Shown here: in pieces, positions 1 to 9,008 of the stretch
Layout: every line of letters begins with the position of its first letter
How positions within the stretch are numbered: position 1 is the first letter of the stretch
NCBI GenBank assembly: GCA_050331095.1
Contig: JBHJHE010000013.1
Location: 24,034 to 88,033 of the forward strand
Source of the DNA: MED-G105 sp050331095
GTDB lineage: Bacteria > Pseudomonadota > Alphaproteobacteria > Caulobacterales > Parvularculaceae
Reading direction: 5' to 3'
DNA: 64,000 nucleotides
The notes under the pieces: model-generated
The model's database searches: none
What the model saw: only the letters and a program-made list of their open reading frames with translations
What the model was told of the DNA's origin: nothing
Translations under genes and position numbers: made by a program

Positions 1-136
1 CCACTCGGGCGAACGGCGCGATCTTCGCGGCGAACGCGAGCCAAGCAGCCTTGACTTCGGCGGCCCGGAACTCGGGCGCTTGAGCTTCCGCCTCGCGCGA
101 TCGCCGCGCGGCGCTTATGTGGGCGCGCCCCGTCAC
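1..136 (-). CDS. lhaA: Partial N-terminus of probable LhaA (PucC-family LH1 assembly factor)
   Basis: A reading frame opens with GTG at 136-134, overlapping the bchM TGA as GTGA, and stays open for 45 codons to the left edge. The visible peptide is hydrophilic and then reaches a KAAWLAFAAKIAPFARV stretch, comparable to the segment before the first membrane helix of LhaA. LhaA (about 470 aa, 12 membrane segments) helps assemble light-harvesting complex 1 and lies directly after bchM in many purple bacteria. The identity is inferred mainly from this conserved gene order and the translational coupling, because only the soluble N-terminus is visible. Confidence 0.6.
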   Translation of the reverse strand, partial: MTGRAHISAARRSREAEAQAPEFRAAEVKAAWLAFAAKIAPFARV

Positions 137-840
137 CGTCGCGCAAGCTCCATCGCTTCGGAAATGTAAAAACCGGACGACACGCGTCGCGAGCGCATTG
201 GCGCAAAGCCCGAAAGGGCCGCGTCCGCCCCGATACGCTCATTAAGACGCCGCGGCGCCACCGGCTCGATCGCCGGCGCGCGGTCGCTCCGTGGAAAGAG
301 TTTTCCGACCCGGTGCATCGTCGCGAGGAGCGGCGTCGAGGGCGCGAACGTGAAGAGGATCGACTGCTCCACGCGCGATCCTAAGCCGCGCAGGACGCGG
401 ACGACGTCTTCCGCCCGATAGTGAATGAGCGAATCCATCGCCACGACGTGGTCGAAACGGCCGTGCGCCGGGTCCAGCATGTCGCCGACGACGAAACGGA
501 CCTCGCCCGCGCTCGCGGGCGTCTCTTTGAGGCGTTCCTCCGCCAGCGCCACCAGCCGGGCGGACACGTCGACGGCGACGACGCTCGCGCCTCGGCTCGC
601 CGCCGCCATCGCGAACTGGCCGGCGCCGCAGCCGGCGTCGAGAATGCGGCGTCCGGACAAATCCGTGGGCAGCCACGACAGCAGCGTCTCGCGCATGGCG
701 TCGCGCCCGGCGCGCACCGTCGCGCGCACGCCGCTGACCGGCGCGTCGGAGGTGAGCTTCGCCCAAGCCTCCATCGCGGTGCGGTCGAAGTAGGTCTCAA
801 GCTGCGCGCGGCGCAGGGCGTATGTCGACGAAGCGTTCAT
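133..840 (-). CDS. bchM: Magnesium-protoporphyrin IX O-methyltransferase BchM
   Basis: BchM transfers methyl from S-adenosylmethionine to the C13 propionate of Mg-protoporphyrin IX, the step after Mg chelation in bacteriochlorophyll synthesis. The 235-aa product has the SAM-binding motif ILDAGCGAGQF (about residues 65-75), followed by VVAVDVS and a typical class I methyltransferase C-terminus. An upstream in-frame start exists at 915, but it lies inside bchL. The start at 840 gives MNASSTYALRR, the usual family N-terminus, and shares one base with the bchL stop (TGATG), indicating coupled translation. It is the sixth gene of the bchFNBHLM operon. Function is assigned with high confidence. Confidence 0.96.
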   Translation of the reverse strand: MNASSTYALRRAQLETYFDRTAMEAWAKLTSDAPVSGVRATVRAGRDAMRETLLSWLPTDLSGRRILDAGCGAGQFAMAAASRGASVVAVDVSARLVALAEERLKETPASAGEVRFVVGDMLDPAHGRFDHVVAMDSLIHYRAEDVVRVLRGLGSRVEQSILFTFAPSTPLLATMHRVGKLFPRSDRAPAIEPVAPRRLNERIGADAALSGFAPMRSRRVSSGFYISEAMELARR

Positions 841-1739
841 CAGTCGAATCCAAGAAAGTCGAAGATTTCGCGGTCCTTCATGGGCTGCGCGTTCAACGGC
901 TCGGCGCCGGCCCACAACGCCGCTGCGAGCTTCAGGTACTCCGTGCGCGCCTGCTCCACGTCAGGCCCGTCGGGCATTTCGAAGAGCGTCGACTTCTTGA
1001 GGCGCGAGCGGCGGATGACGTCGAGATCGGGGAAGTGCGCAAGGCGCTTCAGGCCCACCGCGTCGTTGAAGCGGTCGATTTCGTCGGTGTCGGCCGACCG
1101 GTTGGCGACGACGCCGGCGAGGCGCACGTCATAGTTCTTCGCCTTCGCCTGAATGGCGGCGACGATGCGGTTCATCGCGAAGATCGAATCGAAGTCGTTC
1201 GCGGCGACGATCACCGCTCGCTCGGCATGCTGAAGGGGAGAGGCGAAGCCGCCGCAGACGACGTCGCCCAGAACGTCGAAAATGACGACGTCGGAGTCGT
1301 CGAGAAGATGGTGTTCTTTGAGAAGCTTCACCGTTTGGCCGACCACGTAGCCGCCGCAGCCCGTGCCGGCGGGGGGGCCGCCCGCCTCGACGCACATGAC
1401 GCCGTTATAACCTTCGAAGACGAAATCCTCCGGACGAAGTTCCTCATTGTGGAAATCGACGGCCTCGAGCGCGTCGATCACCGTTGGCGCCAATCGCTTC
1501 GTCAACGTGAAGGTGGAATCATGCTTCGGGTCGCAGCCGATCTGGAGGACACGCTTGCCGAGCTTCGAGAACGCCGCCGACAGGTTCGACGACGTCGTCG
1601 ACTTGCCGATGCCGCCCTTGCCGTAAACGGCGAACACTTTTGCGCCGTCGACGTCGATGCGCGCGTCGTTTTTGACCTGCACGCTGCCTTCGCCGTCGCC
1701 GATCTGCGTCGTGGGTCGTTCGATGTCGAGAAGCGTCAT
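840..1739 (-). CDS. bchL: Light-independent protochlorophyllide reductase iron protein BchL
   Basis: BchL is the ATP-hydrolysing homodimeric electron donor of dark-operative protochlorophyllide reductase (DPOR), a NifH relative that passes electrons to the BchN-BchB core. The 299-aa sequence shows the P-loop GKGGIGKST at 40-48. The two cysteines expected to bridge the dimer [4Fe-4S] cluster are present: C128 in GTGCGGY and C162 in DVVCGGF, 34 residues apart as in known BchL. A GGAG ribosome site lies 5 bases before the ATG at 1739. It follows bchH by 18 bases. BchL looks fully intact, in contrast to bchN upstream in the same operon. Confidence 0.97.
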   Translation of the reverse strand: MTLLDIERPTTQIGDGEGSVQVKNDARIDVDGAKVFAVYGKGGIGKSTTSSNLSAAFSKLGKRVLQIGCDPKHDSTFTLTKRLAPTVIDALEAVDFHNEELRPEDFVFEGYNGVMCVEAGGPPAGTGCGGYVVGQTVKLLKEHHLLDDSDVVIFDVLGDVVCGGFASPLQHAERAVIVAANDFDSIFAMNRIVAAIQAKAKNYDVRLAGVVANRSADTDEIDRFNDAVGLKRLAHFPDLDVIRRSRLKKSTLFEMPDGPDVEQARTEYLKLAAALWAGAEPLNAQPMKDREIFDFLGFD

Positions 1740-1757
1740 CGTTTCTCCAATTCCTCG

Positions 1758-4700
1758 TTAGACGGCCGCGCCGGCCGCGGCTGGCGCGACGCCCTCAAGC
1801 CGGTCTTCCAGGTCTTCGCCCGCCGCGCGCAGCGCTAGCAGCGTTTCGTCGTCCGGGCGCCAATAGTCGCGCTCGCACGCCTCGATCAGCCGGTTGGCGA
1901 CGCGCGCGCAGGCTTTGGGGTTCAGCGCCGCAAGCCGGTCGCGCAGCGCTTCGTCGAGCACGTAGGTTTCGCTCAGTTTTTGATAGACCCACGGATCGAC
2001 CATGCCCGTCGTCGCCGACCAGCCCATGGTATTGGTCACGGGCGCCTCGATCTGGCGCACGCCCTCATAGCCGTGGCTCAGGAGCCCTTCGTACCATTTC
2101 GGGTTGAGTGCGCGCGTGCGCGTCTCGATCGCCACTTGTTCCTTCAGGGTGCGCACGACCCCGGGCCCGCGCGTTTGATCGCCGATGTAGACGGCGGCGT
2201 CATCGCCTTTGGCGCGCCGCACGGCGCGGCCGACGCCGCCAAGCGTGTCGAAGTAATGGTCGATGGTCGTCACGCCAAGTTCGACGGATTCAAGGTTCTG
2301 GTAGGCGACGTCGACGTCGCCCAGAATGCTTGACAGAAGCGCCGGCTCGCGCGCCGGATCGCCGGTTCGGCCGTAAGCGTAGCATTTGCGCTTTTCGAAG
2401 GCGTCGGCGAGCTCGTCCTCGTCGTTCCAGAGCCCGGCGTCGATCAGCTGATTGACGTTGGCGCCGTAGGCGCCGTCCGCGTTCGAGAAGACGCGCAAGG
2501 CCGCCGTTTCGAAATCGCACCCGTGTTGCGCCTGATAGGCGAGCGCGTGTTTGCGCACGAAATTCGACGACGGATCTTCCTCTGCGCTCGCCGCGGCGTA
2601 AGCCGCTTCGGCCAGCATGCGCGTCTGCAAGGGCAGGAGGTCCCGGAAGATGCCCGATAAGGTCGCGACGACGTCGATCCGCGGTCGGCCAAGCTCCGAA
2701 AGCGGAATGAGCTCGGCGCCGCCGAGGCGGCCGTAGCTGTCGAAGCGCGGCCGGGCGCCGAGAAGCGCCATAGCTTGGGCGACCTGCGCGCCCTCGCTCT
2801 TCAAATTGTCTGTGCCCCAGAGGACGATCGCGACGGTTTCGGGCAATGCGCCGGCGTCGGCTTGCCGTCGCGCAAGAAGCCGCTCGGCCTGACGCGCGCC
2901 GTCGGCGAGGGCGTAAGCGCTCGGTAGGCGGAACGGGTCGAACCCGTGGATGTTGCGGCCCGTCGGCAGAACGTCCGGGTTGCGCGCGACGTCGCCGCCG
3001 GCGACCGGCGCGACGAAGCCACCGTCGAGCGCGCGCAAGAGCGCGGGGATCTCGGCATCGACGCTGAGCTTCTCGTTCACGTCGACGAGCGGGGCGAGCG
3101 CGGCCTCAAGCGCCGGGTCGCCCGCCGCGGCGGCGCGCGCCGAGGCGCCGGCGACGACGGCGTCGATGGCGCGCCGGCGCGCGTCGGCCGAGACGCCGTC
3201 CGGCCAGTCGAGCGCCATCGCGTCGAGCATGTCGGCACGCTCGCGGACGTCGAGGCCGTCGCCGGCGATGTGGAGGCCGTGGGGGATCAGCGTGTCTTCG
3301 AGTTCGCGCACGGTGGTCCGCAGGCGCATGATTTCTGTCTCGGCGTCGACGCCCCAGGCGGGCGCGGCGCCGCCCATGTCAAGCGCGGCCGCCTGGACCT
3401 GAATGAGGTCCGCAACGTCGGCGCGCGCGTCCAGCTCGTCGGGCGCGGTCGTCCGCCAACGGTCGATCGTCGCATTGAGATCGGCGAGATCCTTATAGAG
3501 GTCCGCGCGGGCGAGCGGCGGGCTCAGATAGCTGATCGTCGTCGCCGCGGCGCGGCGCTTGGCGAGCGCGGCTTCGGAGGGGTTGTTGCAGGCGTAGAAA
3601 TAGAAATTCGGCAGGTCGCCGATGAGATAGTCCGGCCAGCAATCGCCCGTCAGGCCGACCTGCTTGCCCGGCATAAACTCGAGCGCGCCGTGCGTTCCGA
3701 AATGGAGGATGGCGTCCGCGTCGAACACGCGGCGCACATAGTGGTGGAAGGCTGCGAAGGCGTGGGTCGGCGCGAACGAACCCTCGAACAGGAGCCGCAT
3801 CGGATCGCCTTCATAGCCGAACGCCGGCTGGATCCCGACGAAAACCGAGCCGAAATGGGCGCCGTGGATGCGGATCGAACGGGCGTCGGCGTCAACGCGG
3901 CCAGGGGCCGGACCCCATTGAGCTTCGATCTCGGCGAGGCGGGGCTCGGCCCGGACCCAGTCGTCGGCGGCGATGCGCGCGGCGAGCCGGGGCGCGCCGT
4001 CCGTATCGAGAATGGCGGCCCGTAAGGCGTCGACGTCCGCCGGCGCGTCGACGTCGTAGCCGTCGGCCGCAAGCCCGCGCAGGGCGTTCAGAAGCGATTC
4101 GTAGACCGACAGTCCAGCGGCGGAGCCGACGGCGCCGCCATTGGGCGGAAAGTTGAAGAGCGCGATCGCGACTTTGCGCTCCGCGGGCCGTTTGCGACGC
4201 AAGTCGACGAGCTTGGCGATCCGCGCGGCAAGCGTCTCCGCGCGCTCCGGGCAGGCCGACATCGTGCGGTCGCCGGCGCTCTCGTTCGAGCCGCGGCCCG
4301 CGAAGACGATCGGCCCCGTGGCGCCGTCGAGTTCGGGGATCGAGACCATCATCGTCGCCTCGACGGGCGTAAGGCCCCGCGAGCCCTCGCGCCACGCTTC
4401 AAGGCTTTGGAACTCCAGGGCCTGCGCGCAGACATAAGGCACGTCGAGTTTCGAGAGGGCGGCCGCGGCTGCTCCGGCCTCGTTATAGGCGGGCCCGCCG
4501 ACAAGCGAGAAGCCTGTGAGCGAAACAACCGCGTCTACGGACGGCTGGCCGTTCTTGTGGAAATAGCGGTCGATCGCCGGGCGCGCGTCGAGGCCGCTCG
4601 CAAAGACCGGCGTCACGCGCAGGCCCTTCGCCTCCATCGCCGCGATGACGCCGTCGTAATGGCGGGCGTCGTCGGCGATGAGATAGGAGCGCATCAAAAG

Positions 4701-5483
4701 CAGGCCGACGTTCGGCCGGTTGGAGCGGGCCAGCGGCAACTTTGAGGCCGCCTCGCCGATCTTGGGCGCCATGCGGGGGTGATAGCAGCCGACCTCCGGA
4801 TAGTCCGCGGGCGGCGCGGGCTCGAAAGCGCCCCTCAGTTGGGCGCGGGGGCCGGCGGCGTAGCGGTTCAATAGATAGAGAACGAGGTTCTCGAGGTTCT
4901 CCGCCGACCCGGCGAGGAGATACTGCAGGGTCAGGAAATAGGCGCGCACGTCCTGCGCCGTTCCGGGAACGTACTTCAGGATCTTTGGCAGTCGACGGAG
5001 CATTTTCGCCTGGCGCGCGCCCGCCTTCGCCTTGTCGCCTTGTTTGTCCGACTGCGCCGGGCTGGACCCGCGCAGCTTTTTGAGGAGCGCGATCGCGCCG
5101 CTCTCCGGCTTGTCCATGCGAAAGGCGCCAAGCCGGGTGAGTTTCACGATCTCCGAGGCCGACAGGCAGCCGACGATGGCATCGCAGGCGCCCGCGCGGG
5201 CCTCGAGCGCGTCTTTGATCGGCGCAATGTGCGATTCCATGAACAGCATGGAGGCGATCACGACGTCGGCGCGGGCGACGTCGGCGCGGGCGCGGGCCCG
5301 CGCGTCATTGTCGTCGTCGCCGTCGCCCCAATCAGCCGCGGCGTGGAAGGTGAGTGAGACGCCGGGCGCGCGCTTTGCGAGGCGCGCGCTCGCGCGTTCG
5401 GCGGCGCCGGCGAGGTGACGGTCGAGCGTCACCAGAACGACGCGCACGGGCGTCTCGGGAGGGGTCGCGCGCCTAGCGGCCAT
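1758..5483 (-). CDS. bchH: Magnesium chelatase subunit H (BchH)
   Basis: BchH is the large porphyrin-binding subunit of Mg-chelatase. With BchI and BchD (not in this window) it inserts Mg2+ into protoporphyrin IX at the expense of ATP. The 1241-aa length is normal for the CobN/BchH family. Conserved blocks include HFGTHGALEFMPGKQVGL and DCWPDYLIGDLPNFYFYACNN in the middle, and a C-terminal GMVDPWVYQKL region. The open frame extends upstream to 5675, but that part is an arginine-rich shadow of bchB. I chose ATG at 5483 (MAARRATPPETPVRVV), which overlaps the end of bchB by 11 bases. No frameshift or missing block was seen. Confidence 0.96.
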   Translation of the reverse strand: MAARRATPPETPVRVVLVTLDRHLAGAAERASARLAKRAPGVSLTFHAAADWGDGDDDNDARARARADVARADVVIASMLFMESHIAPIKDALEARAGACDAIVGCLSASEIVKLTRLGAFRMDKPESGAIALLKKLRGSSPAQSDKQGDKAKAGARQAKMLRRLPKILKYVPGTAQDVRAYFLTLQYLLAGSAENLENLVLYLLNRYAAGPRAQLRGAFEPAPPADYPEVGCYHPRMAPKIGEAASKLPLARSNRPNVGLLLMRSYLIADDARHYDGVIAAMEAKGLRVTPVFASGLDARPAIDRYFHKNGQPSVDAVVSLTGFSLVGGPAYNEAGAAAAALSKLDVPYVCAQALEFQSLEAWREGSRGLTPVEATMMVSIPELDGATGPIVFAGRGSNESAGDRTMSACPERAETLAARIAKLVDLRRKRPAERKVAIALFNFPPNGGAVGSAAGLSVYESLLNALRGLAADGYDVDAPADVDALRAAILDTDGAPRLAARIAADDWVRAEPRLAEIEAQWGPAPGRVDADARSIRIHGAHFGSVFVGIQPAFGYEGDPMRLLFEGSFAPTHAFAAFHHYVRRVFDADAILHFGTHGALEFMPGKQVGLTGDCWPDYLIGDLPNFYFYACNNPSEAALAKRRAAATTISYLSPPLARADLYKDLADLNATIDRWRTTAPDELDARADVADLIQVQAAALDMGGAAPAWGVDAETEIMRLRTTVRELEDTLIPHGLHIAGDGLDVRERADMLDAMALDWPDGVSADARRRAIDAVVAGASARAAAAGDPALEAALAPLVDVNEKLSVDAEIPALLRALDGGFVAPVAGGDVARNPDVLPTGRNIHGFDPFRLPSAYALADGARQAERLLARRQADAGALPETVAIVLWGTDNLKSEGAQVAQAMALLGARPRFDSYGRLGGAELIPLSELGRPRIDVVATLSGIFRDLLPLQTRMLAEAAYAAASAEEDPSSNFVRKHALAYQAQHGCDFETAALRVFSNADGAYGANVNQLIDAGLWNDEDELADAFEKRKCYAYGRTGDPAREPALLSSILGDVDVAYQNLESVELGVTTIDHYFDTLGGVGRAVRRAKGDDAAVYIGDQTRGPGVVRTLKEQVAIETRTRALNPKWYEGLLSHGYEGVRQIEAPVTNTMGWSATTGMVDPWVYQKLSETYVLDEALRDRLAALNPKACARVANRLIEACERDYWRPDDETLLALRAAGEDLEDRLEGVAPAAAGAAV

Positions 5484-7038
5484 AATGCGCCTTCGCGTCG
5501 TAAAGAACGTCGACGTCGATTGCGGCGAGGCCGCGGTCGCATGCGAAGCGTTCGGCGTTTTTGCGCGCCTTGCCCCGCACGAAGAAGGGGATCTTCTTGA
5601 GCTCGGCTTCGGCCTCCGCCGTCCAGACGGCGTTCGCATCGTCCGACGACGCGGCCGTCTCCGTACGCGGCGCATCGGCGGCGTCGCGCGACGGGCCGAG
5701 ATGAGACGAGCCTAGATGAGAGGGGCCGGCCGCGTCATTGAACTCGAAATCCTCGCGGAACATGCCGAGGAGATGTTCTTCAAGACCCATGACGAGCGGG
5801 TGGACGAGCGTATCGAAGAGAACGTTCGCGCCTTCGAAGCCCATGAGCGGCGCGTAGCGAGCCGGATAGTCCTGCACGTGGGCCGGCGCTGAAATCACCG
5901 CACAGGCGATCCCGAGCTTTTTGGCGATGTGGCGCTCCATCTGACCGCCAAGGACGAGCTCCGGCTCGGCGTCGGCGATCGCCGCCTCGACCTCGAGGTA
6001 ATCGTCCGTAATGAGGGGATCGACGCCGTGATTCTCGGCTGCGGCGCGCAGGTCGCGGGCGAACTCCCGATTATAGCAACCGAGGCCGACGACCTCGAAG
6101 CCGAGTTCCTCGGCGGCGACGCGCGCCACGCCGATGGCGTGGGTCGCGTCGCCGAAGACGAAGACGCGTTTGCCGGTGAGGTAGTTCGAATCGATCGAGC
6201 GCGACCACCAGGGCAGGTTCGAAGCGTCTTCGAAACGGGCGCCGGCCGCGCCGGCGTCGAGGCCGGCGAGGCTGGCGACTTCGGCGATGAATTCGTGCGT
6301 CGAGCCGACGCCGATAGGGATGGTCTTGGTGTATGGCTGGCCGAATGTCTTTTCGAGCCAGCGGGCCGCGGCGTCCGCCGTCTCCGGGTACAGAACGACG
6401 TTGAAGTCGGCCGCGCCAAGGCGCTCAAGGTCCGCCGCGCTTGCGCCGAGGGGCGCCGTTACGGCGACGTCGACGCCCATGTCGGCCAGCAAACGCGAGA
6501 TCTCTTTGACGTCGTCGCGATGGCGGAAGCCGAGCGCCGTCGGTCCGAGTACGTTGCAAGTCGGCCGGCCCGTGGCCGCCGATGTCTTGGCGACGTCACG
6601 ATGCGCGAGCCCGCGCGCGAGTCGATAGAACGTCTCGCCGGCGCCCCAGCCCTCCTTGCGCTGATAGGCCGGCAATTCGACAGGGATCACCGGCGCCGGC
6701 GCGTCAAGCGCCTTGGCCAGGCCCGCCGGATCGTCCTGCAGAAGCTCGGCCGTGCACGACGCGCCTACGACCATGGCGGCGGGCTTGAAGCGCTCGAACG
6801 CGTCCTTCACCGCCGTCTTGAAGCCGTTCGCCGTATCGCCGCCCAGATCGCGCGCCTCGAACGGCGTATACGTCACCGGCGGGCGAGACGGTCGGCGCTC
6901 GATCATCGTAAACAGAAGATCGGCGTACGTATCGCCCTGGGGCGCGTGCAGCACGTAATGCACGTCTTTAAGCCCTGCGACGACGCGCATCGCCCCGACA
7001 TGGGGCGGGCCTTCATATGTCCAAACCGCCAGCCGCAT
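5473..7038 (-). CDS. bchB: Light-independent protochlorophyllide reductase subunit BchB
   Basis: BchB forms with BchN the heterotetrameric catalytic core of DPOR, which reduces ring D of protochlorophyllide without light. The 521-aa product starts MRLAVWTYEGPPHVGAM, the standard family N-terminus. D36 (in PQGDTYADLL) is the residue that supplies the unusual aspartate ligand of the NB [4Fe-4S] cluster in Rhodobacter capsulatus, and it is present. The C-terminal part carries the ~50-residue domain typical of BchB/ChlB (EAEAELKKIPFFVRGKARKN). The start shares one base with the bchN stop (TGATG). BchB itself looks functional, so only the partner bchN is damaged. Confidence 0.97.
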   Translation of the reverse strand: MRLAVWTYEGPPHVGAMRVVAGLKDVHYVLHAPQGDTYADLLFTMIERRPSRPPVTYTPFEARDLGGDTANGFKTAVKDAFERFKPAAMVVGASCTAELLQDDPAGLAKALDAPAPVIPVELPAYQRKEGWGAGETFYRLARGLAHRDVAKTSAATGRPTCNVLGPTALGFRHRDDVKEISRLLADMGVDVAVTAPLGASAADLERLGAADFNVVLYPETADAAARWLEKTFGQPYTKTIPIGVGSTHEFIAEVASLAGLDAGAAGARFEDASNLPWWSRSIDSNYLTGKRVFVFGDATHAIGVARVAAEELGFEVVGLGCYNREFARDLRAAAENHGVDPLITDDYLEVEAAIADAEPELVLGGQMERHIAKKLGIACAVISAPAHVQDYPARYAPLMGFEGANVLFDTLVHPLVMGLEEHLLGMFREDFEFNDAAGPSHLGSSHLGPSRDAADAPRTETAASSDDANAVWTAEAEAELKKIPFFVRGKARKNAERFACDRGLAAIDVDVLYDAKAHYGR

Positions 7039-8318
7039 CAGACCGCCAGTCTTTCTCGGCGACCGAAGGGGCGCACGAATAACTCCGCCAGGTCGCCCGC
7101 CTGGTCGAAGCCCTGGATCGGCGTGAAGAGAAGTTCGATCGACCTCTTGGTCGTCAGCCCCTCCGCCTCGAGCGGATTGGCGAGGCCGAGCCCGCAGACG
7201 GTGAGGTCCGGGCGCGCGGCGCGGCAGCGGGCGAGTTGGCGGGCGACGTCCTGGCCTTCGCTTAAGGGAACGTCCGTCGGCAGAAGGGCGAATTCCTCCT
7301 TCAAGTGCGACGCGTGCAGATAGGGCGCGCCGACTTCGACGAGCTTTGCGCCAAGCTCTCGCGACAGGAACCGCGCGAGGGGCGGCTCGAGCTGACTGTC
7401 GGGAAAGAAAAAGACCCGTTTGCCGGCGAACGCCTCGCGCGGTTTCGCAAGCGCCGCGGCCGCCCGCGCTTCGAACGGCGCGAGCGTGGCGTCAAAGCGC
7501 GCCGCGTCGACGTCGAACGCGTCGGCGGCGGCCTTGAACCAGGCGCGCGAGCCCTCGAGGCCAAGGGGAAAGGGCGCCGCAAGACGCCGGGCGCCCCGGG
7601 CGTCGAGCGCGGCCGCCGCGTCGCGCAGGAAGGGTTGGGCGAGAAGATAGCGCGTGTTGGGGCCGACGCCGGCGGCGTCCTCCCGACGCCGCGCCGGCAG
7701 GAACCGCACCGGGCCGACGCCGAGCGCGTCGAACAGGCGGCGGAACTGGTCCTCCACGATGTCCGCGAGCGCGCCGACGACAAGGAGGGACGGACCGGCG
7801 TCCGGCGCGTCGTCAGGCAGATCCGCGGCGATCGCCGCAAGACACGCGTCTTCGCCTTGCGTGAACGTGGTCTCGATGCCGCTGCCAGAGAAGTTCAATA
7901 CGCGGACGTTCGGGCCGTACGCCGCGTCGAGGCGCGCGGCGGCCTTTTTGAGGTCGAGCTTGATGACTTCCGACGGGCACGAGCCGACGAGGAAAAGGCG
8001 CTTGACGTCGGGCCGTCGCGCCAAGAGCCGCGCGACGGTCGTGTCGAGTTCTTCGTTGGCGTCGGCGAGGCCGGCGAGGTCGCGCTCTTCGAGGATCGCC
8101 GTGGCGAATCGCGGTTCGGCGAAAATCATCACGCCGGCGTACTACTTCATAAGGTGCGCGCTGGTGCGCGAGCCGACGATGAGAAAGAACGCGTCCGGCA
8201 TTTTGCGGTGCAGCCAGACGATGCTTGTCAAGCCGCAGAAAACTTCGCGCTGGCCGCGCTCCCGCAGGGGCTTCGGCCCCGGCGCGGCGTCAGGCGCAAT
8301 GCCGGGCGCCGCGCTCAT
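7038..8318 (-). pseudogene. bchN: bchN, DPOR subunit N, interrupted by an in-frame TAG at codon 59
   Basis: Read from ATG 8318 (ATGA overlap with bchF), the frame gives a normal BchN N-terminus (GQREVFCGLTSIVWLHRKMPDAFFL, in part), but codon 59 (8144-8142) is TAG. The frame then continues without another interruption as VMIFAEPRFATAIL to 7038, a full-length 426-codon homologue. By Rhodobacter capsulatus numbering the NB cluster needs BchN Cys26, Cys51 and Cys112 plus BchB Asp36. Here C28 and C114 are present (constant offset of 2), but the middle position, residue 53, is AGC (Ser; 8162-8160). The family motif SRTCAHL..SAAGVMIF reads SRTSAHLMK-stop-YAGVMIF. A GTG at 8132 could restart translation but would give a product lacking two ligands. 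Either the gene is dead, or the site is an assembly error, or the stop is read through. The rest of the frame shows no decay, so the lesion is recent or technical. Confidence 0.85.
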
Positions 8319-8830
8319 GCCGGGCGTCCTTCAAGCCCGCCGGCGTCGACGCCGGCGTTCTCAAGCCGCGCGCGGCGAAGCTTCAGGAGGAACTGCGCCG
8401 CGTTGACGACGTAAGCGGCGTAAGCGGCGAGGGCGAGGGCCATGCGCGCCGCCGGATCCCACGCCCCGACGGCGAGCGCTACGAGATAAGCGGTGTGCAG
8501 CGCAATGACGAGCATCGACACCGCGTCCTCCCAGAAGAAGGCGGGTGCGAACAGATATTGACCGTAGACGTCCTTTTCCCAAATCGCGCCGGTGATCATG
8601 ATGGCGTAGAGCGCGCCGGTCTTGATGACGATCGACGCGGAGGCCGCCGCGTAGCCTTCGCCCGTCGCCAGAAACCGGACGACGAGGACGAGGCTGACGA
8701 GAAAAATCGCGAATTGCGTCGGCGCGAGCGCGCCTTGCACGACGGTCCAGGGCGACGCGTCGCGGCGCGCGCGTTCGGCCCGCGTATAGATCGGGGCCGG
8801 CTCCTGGCGTTCTTGCGTCTGAGGATGCAT
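8315..8830 (-). CDS. bchF: 3-vinyl bacteriochlorophyllide hydratase BchF
   Basis: BchF adds water across the C3 vinyl group of (bacterio)chlorophyllide to form the 3-hydroxyethyl group on the way to the acetyl group of bacteriochlorophyll a. The 171-aa protein is of normal length, with a soluble N-terminus (YTRAERARRDASPWTVVQG) and about four membrane segments between residues 35 and 150. WEKDVYGQYLFAPAFFWED is a conserved block. It is the first gene of the bchFNBHLM operon, preceded by a promoter with PpsR-type operators at 8953-9008. Its stop overlaps the bchN start as ATGA. Confidence 0.95.
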   Translation of the reverse strand: MHPQTQERQEPAPIYTRAERARRDASPWTVVQGALAPTQFAIFLVSLVLVVRFLATGEGYAAASASIVIKTGALYAIMITGAIWEKDVYGQYLFAPAFFWEDAVSMLVIALHTAYLVALAVGAWDPAARMALALAAYAAYVVNAAQFLLKLRRARLENAGVDAGGLEGRPA

Positions 8831-8952
8831 GGCGACGGCCTCTTACCGGGGGGCTTGCGCGGCGGTCGTCTTCGTGAACTCGCCGCGACGCTTCTTGGAA
8901 CGGCGCGCCTATTGTGCCGATTACGGACGTTTGGCCCCGGGAACGATGAAAA

Positions 8953-8980
8953 CTTATCGAGGATGCTCGAAAGGTGTCAA
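8953..8980 (-). promoter_or_regulatory. Probable sigma-70 type promoter of the bchF operon
   Basis: On the minus strand a consensus -35 TTGACA (8980-8975) is followed after 16 bases by GATAAG (8958-8953), matching four of six -10 bases. It points towards bchF, whose ATG lies about 120 bases downstream. The -35 box is embedded in the first PpsR-like operator, the geometry expected for repression by promoter occlusion. The assignment is by eye, with no transcript evidence. Confidence 0.5.
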
Positions 8981-9008
8981 GCCAAATTGACGTCAAAGAA
9001 AATTGACA
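8975..9008. promoter_or_regulatory. Tandem PpsR/CrtJ-type operators upstream of bchF
   Basis: Two near-matches to the PpsR/CrtJ consensus TGT-N12-ACA lie back to back: TGTCAAGCCAAATTGACG at 8975-8992 and CGTCAAAGAAAATTGACA at 8991-9008. Each contains a perfect GTCAA-N6-TTGAC inverted repeat, and the two share the central CG. PpsR binds tandem sites cooperatively. The repressor gene ppsR lies 1.4 kb away. Each site has one mismatch at an outer triplet. Confidence 0.7.

Noticed and set aside
2946..4025. Antisense frame of 359 codons within bchH
   Set aside because: Shadow of an intact, highly conserved gene, with no independent start signal or domain.
8142..8144. The TAG in bchN as a recoded sense codon (pyrrolysine or stop reassignment)
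   Set aside because: TAG terminates other clear genes in the window (bchB at 5473-5475, the RND adaptor at 28419-28421, mtgA at 34402-34404), and the neighbouring Cys-to-Ser change is not explained by recoding.
8130..8170. A compensated frameshift in bchN
   Set aside because: The reading frame before and after the stop is the same and no single-base insertion/deletion pair restores the family motif; the differences look like substitutions.
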